Below, one piece after another: positions 1 through 7,588 of a stretch of 7,921 bases of DNA. Within the stretch, counting starts at the first letter, position 1. The number at the start of each line of letters is the position of its first letter. This DNA comes from JARRJY01 sp037388705 (lineage in GTDB: Bacteria > Pseudomonadota > Gammaproteobacteria > UBA6429 > Thiohalophilaceae), in assembly GCA_037388705.1 (NCBI GenBank), contig JARRJY010000082.1, positions 1-7,921 of the forward strand. Reading direction: 5' to 3'. The notes beneath the pieces were generated by a model. It saw nothing but the letters and a program-made list of their open reading frames with translations. It was not told the DNA's origin and searched no databases. A program made the translations under genes and the position numbers.

Positions 1-41
1 TTTTTGTTATGTTTTCGGTAATTTAGCGCATTCTTGAGCAT

Positions 42-61
42 AGTGTGATGTATATCACACT
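42..61. promoter_or_regulatory. CRP/Vfr-type operator palindrome
   Basis: The sequence has perfect 8-base arms, AGTGTGAT and ATCACACT, around a GTAT spacer. Inside it is an exact match to the consensus TGTGA-N6-TCACA bound by the CRP family (CRP, Vfr and relatives). It lies about 35 bp beyond the stop codon of the cupin gene. The likely target is therefore a gene whose start is left of the window, rather than the cupin operon. On the minus strand a weak TTGTAA element precedes it at 62-67, so the site could sit between a -35 and a -10, but the -10 is poor. A hairpin function in RNA is possible but less likely, because the match to the protein site is exact. Confidence 0.6.
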
Positions 62-95
62 TTTACAATAACCGGTATCAGGCAACAAAATTTCC

Positions 96-371
96 CTATT
101 CAAAATTGTAATACTTTTTTATGTCTTCCCTGATCTCCCAGGTACAGTTCATCCCTTTTGGAAAAGTTACCAGGTCGCCGGAAACTATTTCTACGGGATC
201 GCCTCCTTCCGGGGTCACCGTAACTTCTCCTTCAATGATGTAACACGTTTCCTGGCGATCATAACTCCACGGAAACGTAGATACTTCTTTTGACCAGACT
301 GGCCAACCGTAAATGCCCATCACATCCAGCTTGGCTTCTGAAGGATTATGTTCGATTAAAATTTGATCCAT
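96..371 (-). CDS. Small single-domain cupin protein (DUF861 / cupin_3 family)
   Basis: This is a 91-residue protein with one small beta-barrel cupin domain. Visible landmarks are the tryptophan-rich start of the fold (P24-V-W26, F33-P-W35), the core YDRQETCYIIEGEV at about 37-50, the turn GDLVTFPKG at about 65-73, and C76-x-W78. From memory it closely resembles the Thermotoga DUF861 protein TM1112, of similar length. The usual cupin metal-ligand histidines are not seen in the first motif, so a metal-dependent enzyme activity cannot be inferred. The family name recalls (S)-ureidoglycine aminohydrolase, but that enzyme has two cupin domains and is far longer. The ATG is preceded by AAGG at an 8-base spacing. 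The gene lies 33 bp downstream of the FetB-like gene and is probably co-transcribed with it. Its function is unknown. Confidence 0.85.
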   Translation of the reverse strand: MDQILIEHNPSEAKLDVMGIYGWPVWSKEVSTFPWSYDRQETCYIIEGEVTVTPEGGDPVEIVSGDLVTFPKGMNCTWEIREDIKKYYNFE

Positions 372-404
372 ACCTACTACCTTATACTCATTTTCTGGAT
401 AACC

Positions 405-1199
405 TTAACTTTTAATTCGATCCAGCCGTAAGCGTTGACGTTCATCGAATAAGTGTTTTGCCCCTATCCACACGGCGCCCATAGTAGCAAAACCTGTACC
501 GGCTGTGATCATAAACATGATCAGAATTTGGTATTTCACCGCTTCCAATGGGGGGGTCCCAGAGAGGATCTGGCCTGTCATCATGCCCGGCAAACTCACC
601 AGGCCCGCTGCCGCCATAGCATTGAGCATGGGTACCAGGCCAACACGCACACTATCCCGTGCCATACCCCGGATAGCACTTCGCCAGTCATACCCCAGTG
701 ATAATTGCGCCTCAATAACGCCACGCTGCTGCCAGGCAGAGTCTGTTAAACGATCCAGTGCAAGGGCTATACCTGTCATCGTATTGCCAAGCATCATACC
801 TAACAATGGAATTGCATACTGCGGTTTATACCAGGGATCATTTTGAATGATCATCAGCAATACGAATACTGTAATACTGAAAGATGAAACAAACATGGTC
901 ATAGTCCCAAGACCGAACCCCCACCAGCCACCAAAACGACGCTTTTGTCTCGCCATCACTTCCCGGCCAGCTACCAGCAACATAACCATGGCCAACAGGC
1001 TAATCCATGTCAGGTGAGACTGTTCAAACAGTACCTTCAGTACAAAACCAATCAGTAACAATTGAACCGTTGTTCGTACACCAGCAATAACGATCTTCTT
1101 GCCCAGCCCTAACTGTAACCAGGCAGATAATACTGCCAGTATCATCACCAGGCACGCGGCAATAGTTAAATCAACTGCTGTCAACGCAATCACGTTCAT
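405..1199 (-). CDS. fetB: FetB-like ABC transporter permease (UPF0014 / YbbM family)
   Basis: This 264-residue inner-membrane protein is close to the length I recall for E. coli FetB/YbbM (about 259). Hydrophobic segments lie at roughly residues 5-27, 36-58, 62-78, 97-118, 128-147, 190-212 and 222-246. Family-typical stretches include VRTTVQLLLIGFVL (41-54), PLLGMMLGNTMTGIAL (131-146) and SLPGMMTGQILSGTPP (202-217). The last two are the conserved Gly/Pro-rich cores of the family. E. coli FetAB is described as a putative iron exporter that protects against oxidative stress, and the substrate here is inferred from that homology. The start codon overlaps the stop of the ATPase gene (ATGA), which implies translational coupling and a two-component exporter. 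The strongly basic C-terminal tail (about 254-264) should be cytoplasmic. Confidence 0.87.
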   Translation of the reverse strand: MNVIALTAVDLTIAACLVMILAVLSAWLQLGLGKKIVIAGVRTTVQLLLIGFVLKVLFEQSHLTWISLLAMVMLLVAGREVMARQKRRFGGWWGFGLGTMTMFVSSFSITVFVLLMIIQNDPWYKPQYAIPLLGMMLGNTMTGIALALDRLTDSAWQQRGVIEAQLSLGYDWRSAIRGMARDSVRVGLVPMLNAMAAAGLVSLPGMMTGQILSGTPPLEAVKYQILIMFMITAGTGFATMGAVWIGAKHLFDERQRLRLDRIKS

Positions 1200-1819
1200 G
1201 CTGCTTTCTCCTGCAATTGATTATTGATAATCTGGTAATGACGATCCGCAACACGCTTTATCTGGTTAGGATCATGGCTTACCCAGATTACTGCGCCACC
1301 TTTTTTTACAAAATCCTTTATTAAGGCTTCAACTGCCTCAACATTTTTCTCATCCAGGCTGGCAGTCGGCTCATCAAGTAACAGTACTTTCGGTTGCAGA
1401 CATAACAGGCGCAATAATGCCAGCCGTTGTCGCTCACCGGTTGAACAACGGGTTACAGACCACTCATAAACAGATTTATCAAAGCCCATGCGTTGCAAAT
1501 CATCATCACACCGCTTACTAAAATGTTCACCTACATGTTCATGCCACCAGAAACTTTCAGCTGCTAACAAGCCGACCTGTTTGCGCCATTGTGTGGGAGG
1601 GATTGAACTGCAGGCCTGGCCATTGAAATAAACTTCACCCTGGTGAGGAATTAGATCGGCCAGTGCACGTAGTAATAATGATTTACCTGAACCAGAAGGA
1701 CCGGAAAGACAAATACATTCACCAGAATTAACACTCAGGTTAACCGGTGATAAACCATTAACACTGACATCCTGCAGGGAAATTACCGATTCTTGTTGTT
1801 GTTCCATTGCGTGACTCAT
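1196..1819 (-). CDS. fetA: FetA-like ABC transporter ATP-binding protein
   Basis: This 207-residue cytoplasmic ATPase would power the FetB-like permease encoded immediately after it. Walker A is GPSGSGKS at 40-47. The signature is a degenerate CSTGERQRL at 125-133 instead of LSGGQ. Walker B is VLLLDEP at 145-151 with catalytic Glu150, the D-loop is ASLDE at 153-157, and the switch His is H182. The Q-loop position reads LLAAESFWW (84-92), with no glutamine where most ABC ATPases have one. The product is slightly shorter than E. coli FetA/YbbL (about 225). The start is uncertain: M1 and M5 are both possible, and neither has a good ribosome-binding site at normal spacing; an AAGGGA lies about 20 bases upstream of M1. 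Assignment to iron export rests on the neighbouring FetB family protein, since the ATPase alone would not show substrate. Confidence 0.85.
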   Translation of the reverse strand: MSHAMEQQQESVISLQDVSVNGLSPVNLSVNSGECICLSGPSGSGKSLLLRALADLIPHQGEVYFNGQACSSIPPTQWRKQVGLLAAESFWWHEHVGEHFSKRCDDDLQRMGFDKSVYEWSVTRCSTGERQRLALLRLLCLQPKVLLLDEPTASLDEKNVEAVEALIKDFVKKGGAVIWVSHDPNQIKRVADRHYQIINNQLQEKAA

Positions 1820-1877
1820 CTTGGCAGAACTGGTATTGTCCCTTTTCCAAGTAAATAAATAAATACATGAGGTAAAT
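1820..1877. promoter_or_regulatory. Divergent intergenic region between fetA-like and CDGSH genes
   Basis: These 58 bp separate two divergently transcribed units, so at least one promoter should lie here or just inside the flanking genes. The region is AT-rich around 1851-1866. I found no convincing -35/-10 pair: TTGTCC (1837-1842) and TAAATA (1860-1865) are 17 bases apart, but that would put the transcript start on the ribosome-binding site. No clear Fur-type or IscR-type site is visible. A GAGG at 1869-1872, 5 bases before the ATG, is the ribosome-binding site of the CDGSH gene. Confidence 0.4.
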
Positions 1878-2117
1878 ATGTCAGAACCGGTATGTGCAAA
1901 AAAAGGTGCCTATATAGTTAATCTCGAAGCCGGAGAGTACTGGTGGTGTGCATGCGGCAAATCCAAAACACAACCGTTCTGTGATGGCTCACATAAGGAT
2001 ACCGACTTTAGCCCGGTAAAACTTACTGTTACTGAATCAGGATCACAATATCTATGCGGCTGCAAGAAAACGGCAAACCCGCCTTACTGTGATGGAACAC
2101 ATAATAACCTGACTTAA
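1878..2117 (+). CDS. Two-motif CDGSH iron-sulfur domain protein
   Basis: This is a 79-residue soluble protein with two tandem CDGSH-type [2Fe-2S] binding motifs. Motif 1 is CACGKSKTQPFCDGSH, with ligands C24, C26, C35 and H39. Motif 2 is CGCKKTANPPYCDGTH, with ligands C60, C62, C71 and H75. Both keep the three-Cys, one-His ligand set of the mitoNEET family. Small prokaryotic members with two motifs and no membrane anchor are well known, and they are thought to act in electron or cluster transfer or in iron and redox sensing. Their exact role is mostly unsettled. The ATG has a strong GAGG ribosome-binding site 5 bases upstream. The gene is divergent from a putative iron-export operon, so a link to iron or oxidative-stress handling is reasonable but inferred. 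It ends just before a hairpin terminator. Confidence 0.93.
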   Translation: MSEPVCAKKGAYIVNLEAGEYWWCACGKSKTQPFCDGSHKDTDFSPVKLTVTESGSQYLCGCKKTANPPYCDGTHNNLT

Positions 2118-2119
2118 TA

Positions 2120-2145
2120 AAAAGCCAGCAAAATAGCTGGCTTTT
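2120..2145. terminator. Bidirectional intrinsic terminator
   Basis: A perfect 10-bp stem (AAAAGCCAGC / GCTGGCTTTT) encloses the 6-base loop AAAATA. Read on the plus strand it ends in TTTTAT, just after the CDGSH gene stop. Read on the minus strand it ends in TTTTTATT, about 20 bases after the allophanate hydrolase stop. It therefore fits termination of both convergent genes. Confidence 0.88.
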
Positions 2146-2164
2146 ATCCATTATACTTTATTAA

Positions 2165-3970
2165 TCAAGCACTGGCACAGTAAGCAGACCAACCACCATG
2201 CTCACTGATATCTACTGCGCTTTCTATAACATAAGGTTCACAAATAAAGCCACTTAACCACTCACCACTTTCAAGCTCAACCTTGCCAATCCCAAGCGGT
2301 GCGGTAATATCATTAACAAAACTGCCAAGCTGCTCAACCGGCAGGCGCCAGACTTCAACAATAATTTTTTTACCATTTTCACTGTCCCTGACCATGCCAG
2401 GTCTTTTGATACCATCTTCTGCCAATGCATATAATTTATAGTTAGCTGATGTATAACTACTCTTGATAAATTCTGCACCACGCTCGGTTAATTGCCAGTT
2501 CAATGGAAAACCCTGCAAATGGGCGCCACATACAACCAGGTCAACAAATCCCTGGTGTACCCGGCTAATGTTTTTATCAGGCTTGCAATAGTCATACGAC
2601 GTATTGCCCATCTTATAACCGCACGAGGCCTGCCATAGCTGTGCAAAAGATAGCAATTTACGATCTTCAAATGCTGCTGCCGTCAGGGTAATACCAAACG
2701 GTATCCCGTTTTTCATAAAGCCGGCCGGAACTGCCACCGCACTGTAATCCAGCAGGTTCATATAATTAGTGTAATAACCAATGTTACTGTTGAGTTGAAT
2801 AGGATCAGCATTAACTTCATCGACGGTATAGATAGTTCCTGCTGTTGGGGTAACCAGTATATCGACAGTATCAAGAATTGCATCCGTGATACGTTTGTAG
2901 TGTTGTAACTGATAGAGCGCTTTGAAAGCATCACTTGCCATTTTTTGTTTGCCGCCACCGATAATGCTATTGATTACCGGTAACAAACTTTCCGGATTAC
3001 TATTTATTAACTCTTCAATGGCTACGTAGCGCTCAGTAACCCACGGGCCTTCATATAAAAGTCGTGCAGTTTCTAGAAAGGGGCTGAAATCAATTTCAAC
3101 CTGCTCACCACCCAGTTGAACCAGTTTTTTGCAACTTTCAGCGAACAGTTTTTTTGTTTCCTCGTTACCAAAGAAATTCAATTGTTCCGGTTTTGGTACC
3201 GCGAACCTGAAACGTTTTTTTGTTGTCCCGTAATGACGATGGTTATTGGAAAAGCAATTTTGCCGTGCATAGTCATCGTCAGAGTCAAACACTGCAGTAT
3301 GCTCCAGTACCTTGTTGGCATCATCCGCATTCAGGGCAAAAATACTGACACAGTCCAGGCTGCGACAGGCCGGTATCACTCCCCGGGTACTGAGCAAACC
3401 TTTTGAGGGCTTGAGTCCAACCAGGTTATTAAATGCCGCCGGCACACGTCCCGAGCCCGCCGTGTCGGTACCCAGGGAAAAACTTGCCAGGCCCAGTGCC
3501 ACGGCAACGGCTGAACCCGAACTGGAACCTCCGGAAATATATTCTTTATTAAATGCATTACGACATGCGCCCCATGGTTCCGGGGAGCGGGTTCCCACCA
3601 ACCCGGTAGCAAACTGATCCATGTTAGTTTTACCGATGGGGATGGCACCTGCCTCAAGTAATTGCTGGACCACGAACGCGTTTTGCCCCGGAATATATTC
3701 ATAATACGGGCATGCCGCCGTGGTTGGAATACCTGCCAGGTCGATGTTGTCTTTAATCACGAACGGAACACCATACAATGGCATACTTTCTATGGTTTGG
3801 TTTTCCAGCTGCTTAAGATAGTTATCAATTTGCTGCCGGGTTAGTAATGTAATCCAGATATTGTGTTCTGAGTATTGTTCACATGACTGAAGAATAAATT
3901 CCACAACTTCTTCTGGCGTCAGTTCACCACTACGATATGCATCATGTAAAGCACTGATTGATAAATCCAT
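2165..3970 (-). CDS. atzF: Allophanate hydrolase (amidase family, AtzF type)
   Basis: This cytoplasmic enzyme hydrolyses allophanate to ammonia and CO2, the last step of ATP-dependent urea or guanidine breakdown. From the chosen ATG it has 601 residues, normal for stand-alone AtzF. The amidase-signature domain fills about residues 1-440. The catalytic triad is K73 (in FVIKDN), cis-Ser S149 (in GGSSSGS) and nucleophile S173 (in GTDTAGSGR). The 24-residue spacing between the serines matches the family. The C-terminal domain (about 465-601), with CGAHLQGFPLNWQL near 481-494, is the part reported in other allophanate hydrolases to decarboxylate the N-carboxycarbamate intermediate. I chose the ATG at 3970 because it overlaps the carboxylase stop (TGATG) and has GGAG 8 bases upstream. 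A TTG one codon earlier is possible. The gene ends at a strong terminator and is the last of the operon. Confidence 0.95.
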   Translation of the reverse strand: MDLSISALHDAYRSGELTPEEVVEFILQSCEQYSEHNIWITLLTRQQIDNYLKQLENQTIESMPLYGVPFVIKDNIDLAGIPTTAACPYYEYIPGQNAFVVQQLLEAGAIPIGKTNMDQFATGLVGTRSPEPWGACRNAFNKEYISGGSSSGSAVAVALGLASFSLGTDTAGSGRVPAAFNNLVGLKPSKGLLSTRGVIPACRSLDCVSIFALNADDANKVLEHTAVFDSDDDYARQNCFSNNHRHYGTTKKRFRFAVPKPEQLNFFGNEETKKLFAESCKKLVQLGGEQVEIDFSPFLETARLLYEGPWVTERYVAIEELINSNPESLLPVINSIIGGGKQKMASDAFKALYQLQHYKRITDAILDTVDILVTPTAGTIYTVDEVNADPIQLNSNIGYYTNYMNLLDYSAVAVPAGFMKNGIPFGITLTAAAFEDRKLLSFAQLWQASCGYKMGNTSYDYCKPDKNISRVHQGFVDLVVCGAHLQGFPLNWQLTERGAEFIKSSYTSANYKLYALAEDGIKRPGMVRDSENGKKIIVEVWRLPVEQLGSFVNDITAPLGIGKVELESGEWLSGFICEPYVIESAVDISEHGGWSAYCASA

Positions 3971-6900
3971 CAAGACTTCTCCACTTCAATTACCAGCAAG
4001 CCCTGACCTGCATTGACCTGTTTACCTTCTTCACGGTTAATCGCGTAAACCGTGCCTGCTTCGGGTGCGGTTACCTCGATTTCCATCTTCATGGACTCAA
4101 GGATGAGTAATGCCTGCCCCTGTTCTACTTTCTGCTGTGGTTCAACCAGCATTTTCCAGACACTGCCTGCAACCGGGCTCTCAATAGCAACACAGTACTC
4201 TGGCAATACATCCTCTTCACCTTCACTGATAGTAAGATCTTGGTCGGACTCAAAATTGATCTGGCCGGAAGCAATCCAGCGTTGTAATTCTTCAGAAAAA
4301 GCCTGGTCACGTTTTGCTGTAAAGTTTTCTATCTGTGCTTTGTTGTCCTGTAAATACGCCTGGTACTCATCAAGATTGAACGTGGTTTCTTCGATTTTTA
4401 TATGGTACTTGCCATTGGGAAAGTCCTTACGGATTTGTTTCAACTCATCTGCACTGACTTCGTAGAACTTGATTTGATCAAAGAAACGCAGCAACCACGG
4501 CTTTTCAAACTCTTTTGTCTGCCGGTAACGATTCCACATCTGTAAAGTACGACCCACAAACTGGTAACCGCCGGGGCCTTCCATACCGTATACGCATAAA
4601 TAGGAACCACCAATGCCCACCGAGTTTTCCGCCGTCCAGGTACGCGCCGGGTTGTACTTGGTCGTCACCAGGCGGTGTCTCGGATCGACAGGCGTTGCGA
4701 CAGGTGCACCAAGGTATACATCCCCCAGTCCCATCACCAGGTAACTGGCATCAAAGACAATACGCTTCACTTCTTCTATGGAGTCCAGGCCATTGATACG
4801 GCGTATAAATTCAATATTGCTGGGACACCACGGTGCATCTTTTCTTACCGACTGCATGTATTTTTCGATGGCCAATCGACAGGCTTCATCATCCCAGCTT
4901 AGTGGTAAATGAACGATACGGGCAGGAACTGGCTGGGTGTCATTATTTGTTAAGCCCGCATCAATCGTCTTTAATATTTTTATCAACTGTTCAAGACTGA
5001 TTAGTTGACTGTTGTAATGAACTTGCAACGAGCGAATTCCCGGCGTGAGTTCCAGTACCCCGGCAATTTTTTCCTGCTGTAAGCGTAACATCAGGGCATG
5101 CACCCTGAAACGAAGATTAATATCCAGTACCTGCGGTCCGTACTCGATCAGCAGAAAATGATCACCGGCAGGCCGGTAAACAACTTCAGTCTCATTTTGT
5201 TCTTTTGACAATGTGCCAATGATTGCTGAACCAGGTTTGACTGCCTTAACATCAACCTCCACTGCCTGGAGTTCAGTAATTGACTGGCGTTGTGCTTTTT
5301 CCAGTTTTACCGCATCTTCAATGGATACGGGTATAAAACGTACCTTGTTGCCGGCCTTGAGCTGACCTAACTTCCAGAGATCAGCGGTAATTACTGTGGC
5401 CGGACAAACAAAGCCGCCCAGGGATGGGCCATCCGGACCAAGAATAACTGGCATATCACCGGTAAAGTCTATGGCACCGAATGCATAGGCATTATCATGA
5501 ATGTTGGAAGGATGCATACCGGCTTCACCACCATCACTCCGAGCCCACTCAGGTTTTGGCCCAACCAAGCGAATACCGGTGCGGGAAGAGTTGTAATGTA
5601 TTTCCCACTCATGCTGGAAAAACTTTTTGATATCCTTTGTGGTAAAAAAATCCGGTGCGCCATGTGGTCCATAAATAACGCGAATTTCCCAGTGATCGGA
5701 AATAGCGGGAATCAAGTCCCCGGGACAATCCTGCGTGTTTTTTTCTAACTCAGTAGCTGACAGCTTGATCACATCACCGGCAACCAGTGCCCTGCCAACA
5801 TGACCACCAAACTGTCCAAGCGTAAATGTTGATTTGCTATCGAGATAATCCGGGCACTGGATGCCACCTTTAACCAGAAGGTAAGCGCGCGCGCCCTTTT
5901 TACTTACCTTGCCAATTTTTAAAACCTGGCCAGCCTGGACGGTGGTTACTTTCCATAATTCGACAGAATCACCATCCAGTGATGCTTCTATCTGTGCACC
6001 GGATAATACAATTTCGGTTTGGGTATTAAATTTCAGGCCTGGACCATTGAGTGTAATTTCCAGGCCTGCTGCCGTTTCATCATTTCCCAGCAGGCGGTTA
6101 CCCAGCCGGAATGAATAACTGTCGAACGGACCTGATGGCGGCACACCCACATCCCAGTACCCAATCCGACCCGGAAAATCCTGGATAGTTGTCATGGTGC
6201 CGGCACTGATTACATCAATACTTGCCACCTGGTATTCATAACTGTTCAGGTAGCGGGTGAACATCTCTCCTTTTCTGAAGACATCGGTATCGAGTATATG
6301 CGTGACATAATCGATATTGGTTTCGATACCATAGATTGACGTTGCTTCAAGTGCATTAATCAGGGCGTTACATGCTGCTTCACGGTTATCTTCGGTTACG
6401 ATCACTTTTGCCAGCATCGGATCAAAGAATGGTGAAATTTCGATACCCGGCTGAATCCAGTGATCAATTCTCAGGTTTTTACTTTCCGGGAATACAACTT
6501 CACTAAGCAGACCAGCACAGGGCTGAAAATCCTTGCTGGGATCTTCCGCATAAACTCGTACCTGTATGGCATGACCAGCAGGTTGCTGGTTGCGTTTAAT
6601 TGCAGACAGCTCATCAATCTCGTCGGCTGCAATACGGATCATATTTTCAACCAGATCAATTGCAAACACCTGCTCGGTAACACCATGTTCTACCTGCAGG
6701 CGGGTATTCACTTCCAGGAAATAAAATTGGTCCTGTTGCTGATCGTAAACAAATTCAACGGTACCCACGTTGCGATAATTAACCGCGCTGACCAGCCGTG
6801 TTGCAGTACTGTGCAGTTGTTCACGAACCGGCTGTGGAATATTGGGGGCCGGTGTTTCTTCAATGACTTTCTGGTTGCGTCGCTGTGCTGAACAGTCACG

Positions 6901-7575
6901 TTCCCCTATCGCAATCGCGTTTCCCCTGCCATCACCCAGGACCTGCACCTCGATATGACGTGCATACTCGATAAATTTTTCCAGGAACACGCCGCTGTTT
7001 GCAAAGTTATTCTGGCTGAGGCGTCGGACAGAATCGTAAGAAGCCTTCAACTCATCTTCGGTATAGCAAAGTTGCATACCAATTCCGCCGCCACCGGCAG
7101 TACTTTTAAGCATCACCGGGTAACCAATACCGCTCGCTGCAGTAATTGCCTGTTCGATTGTTTCAAGTAAACCGGTACCGGGTAATAACGGGATATTGTT
7201 TTGCTCTGCGATATCACGCGCGGTATGCTTGAGCCCGAATAACTGCATTTGTTCTGCAGTTGGACCAATAAAGCATATGCCTTCTGCTTCACAACGCTTC
7301 ACGAATTCCGGGTTTTCACTCAGGAATCCGTAGCCAGGATGCACGGCTTCCGCCCCCGATTCTTTTATGATCTGGAAAATCTTGTCCTGGTCGAGATAAG
7401 TTTCAGTGGCACGACCTTCACCCAGCGACCAGGCTTCATCCGCCTGTAATACATGCAGTGAGTCTGCATCTGCCTCGGCATAAATCGCTACCGACGCTAT
7501 ACCCATCTGCTTCAGGGTTCGTATAATCCTGGTAGCAATCGCACCACGGTTGGCGATCAATACTTTGTTAAACAT
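3970..7575 (-). CDS. Biotin-dependent carboxylase of the urea carboxylase family, probably a guanidine carboxylase
   Basis: This 1201-residue single-chain enzyme carboxylates urea or guanidine using ATP and bicarbonate. The biotin carboxylase domain is at 1-450. Its ATP loop is GGGGIG (161-166), and active-site residues are K236, E274, E288, N290, R292, Q294, E296 and R340; the 288-296 run even keeps E. coli AccC numbering. The KipA-like (AHS2) carboxyltransferase half is at about 455-760, including YGPHGAPDFF (635-644) and HPSNIHDNAYAFG (688-700). The KipI-like (AHS1) half is at about 795-1010, including PVDPRHRLVTTKYNPAR (962-978) and YGMEGPGGYQFVGRT (996-1010). The biotin carrier domain is at about 1130-1198, with the motif ESMKMEIEV and biotinyl Lys1163. 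Unlike the fungal enzyme it is not fused to allophanate hydrolase. A guanidine-II riboswitch directly upstream and a CgdB-like neighbour favour guanidine over urea as substrate. Sequence alone does not prove this. The ribosome-binding site is weak (AAAAGAA). Confidence 0.93.
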   Translation of the reverse strand: MFNKVLIANRGAIATRIIRTLKQMGIASVAIYAEADADSLHVLQADEAWSLGEGRATETYLDQDKIFQIIKESGAEAVHPGYGFLSENPEFVKRCEAEGICFIGPTAEQMQLFGLKHTARDIAEQNNIPLLPGTGLLETIEQAITAASGIGYPVMLKSTAGGGGIGMQLCYTEDELKASYDSVRRLSQNNFANSGVFLEKFIEYARHIEVQVLGDGRGNAIAIGERDCSAQRRNQKVIEETPAPNIPQPVREQLHSTATRLVSAVNYRNVGTVEFVYDQQQDQFYFLEVNTRLQVEHGVTEQVFAIDLVENMIRIAADEIDELSAIKRNQQPAGHAIQVRVYAEDPSKDFQPCAGLLSEVVFPESKNLRIDHWIQPGIEISPFFDPMLAKVIVTEDNREAACNALINALEATSIYGIETNIDYVTHILDTDVFRKGEMFTRYLNSYEYQVASIDVISAGTMTTIQDFPGRIGYWDVGVPPSGPFDSYSFRLGNRLLGNDETAAGLEITLNGPGLKFNTQTEIVLSGAQIEASLDGDSVELWKVTTVQAGQVLKIGKVSKKGARAYLLVKGGIQCPDYLDSKSTFTLGQFGGHVGRALVAGDVIKLSATELEKNTQDCPGDLIPAISDHWEIRVIYGPHGAPDFFTTKDIKKFFQHEWEIHYNSSRTGIRLVGPKPEWARSDGGEAGMHPSNIHDNAYAFGAIDFTGDMPVILGPDGPSLGGFVCPATVITADLWKLGQLKAGNKVRFIPVSIEDAVKLEKAQRQSITELQAVEVDVKAVKPGSAIIGTLSKEQNETEVVYRPAGDHFLLIEYGPQVLDINLRFRVHALMLRLQQEKIAGVLELTPGIRSLQVHYNSQLISLEQLIKILKTIDAGLTNNDTQPVPARIVHLPLSWDDEACRLAIEKYMQSVRKDAPWCPSNIEFIRRINGLDSIEEVKRIVFDASYLVMGLGDVYLGAPVATPVDPRHRLVTTKYNPARTWTAENSVGIGGSYLCVYGMEGPGGYQFVGRTLQMWNRYRQTKEFEKPWLLRFFDQIKFYEVSADELKQIRKDFPNGKYHIKIEETTFNLDEYQAYLQDNKAQIENFTAKRDQAFSEELQRWIASGQINFESDQDLTISEGEEDVLPEYCVAIESPVAGSVWKMLVEPQQKVEQGQALLILESMKMEIEVTAPEAGTVYAINREEGKQVNAGQGLLVIEVEKS

Positions 7576-7588
7576 GTTTGTTCTTTTA

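Noticed and set aside
96..371. Cupin as a (S)-ureidoglycine aminohydrolase of a purine-degradation pathway linked to the allophanate operon.
   Set aside because: It has a single 91-residue domain lacking the clear metal-binding histidines, and it belongs to a different transcription unit with the FetAB-like genes.
3971..3973. TTG as start codon of the allophanate hydrolase.
   Set aside because: The ATG immediately after it overlaps the carboxylase stop and has a better-spaced GGAG. The difference is one residue.
4052..4465. Plus-strand open frame inside the carboxylase gene, and similar ones such as 6460-6891.
   Set aside because: They lie wholly antisense to a well-conserved long gene, have no recognisable domain, and look like chance open frames.
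3970..7575. Separate accC, kipA/kipI (pxpB/pxpC) and biotin carrier genes.
   Set aside because: One uninterrupted frame of 1201 codons carries all domains in the order known for single-chain urea/guanidine carboxylases.
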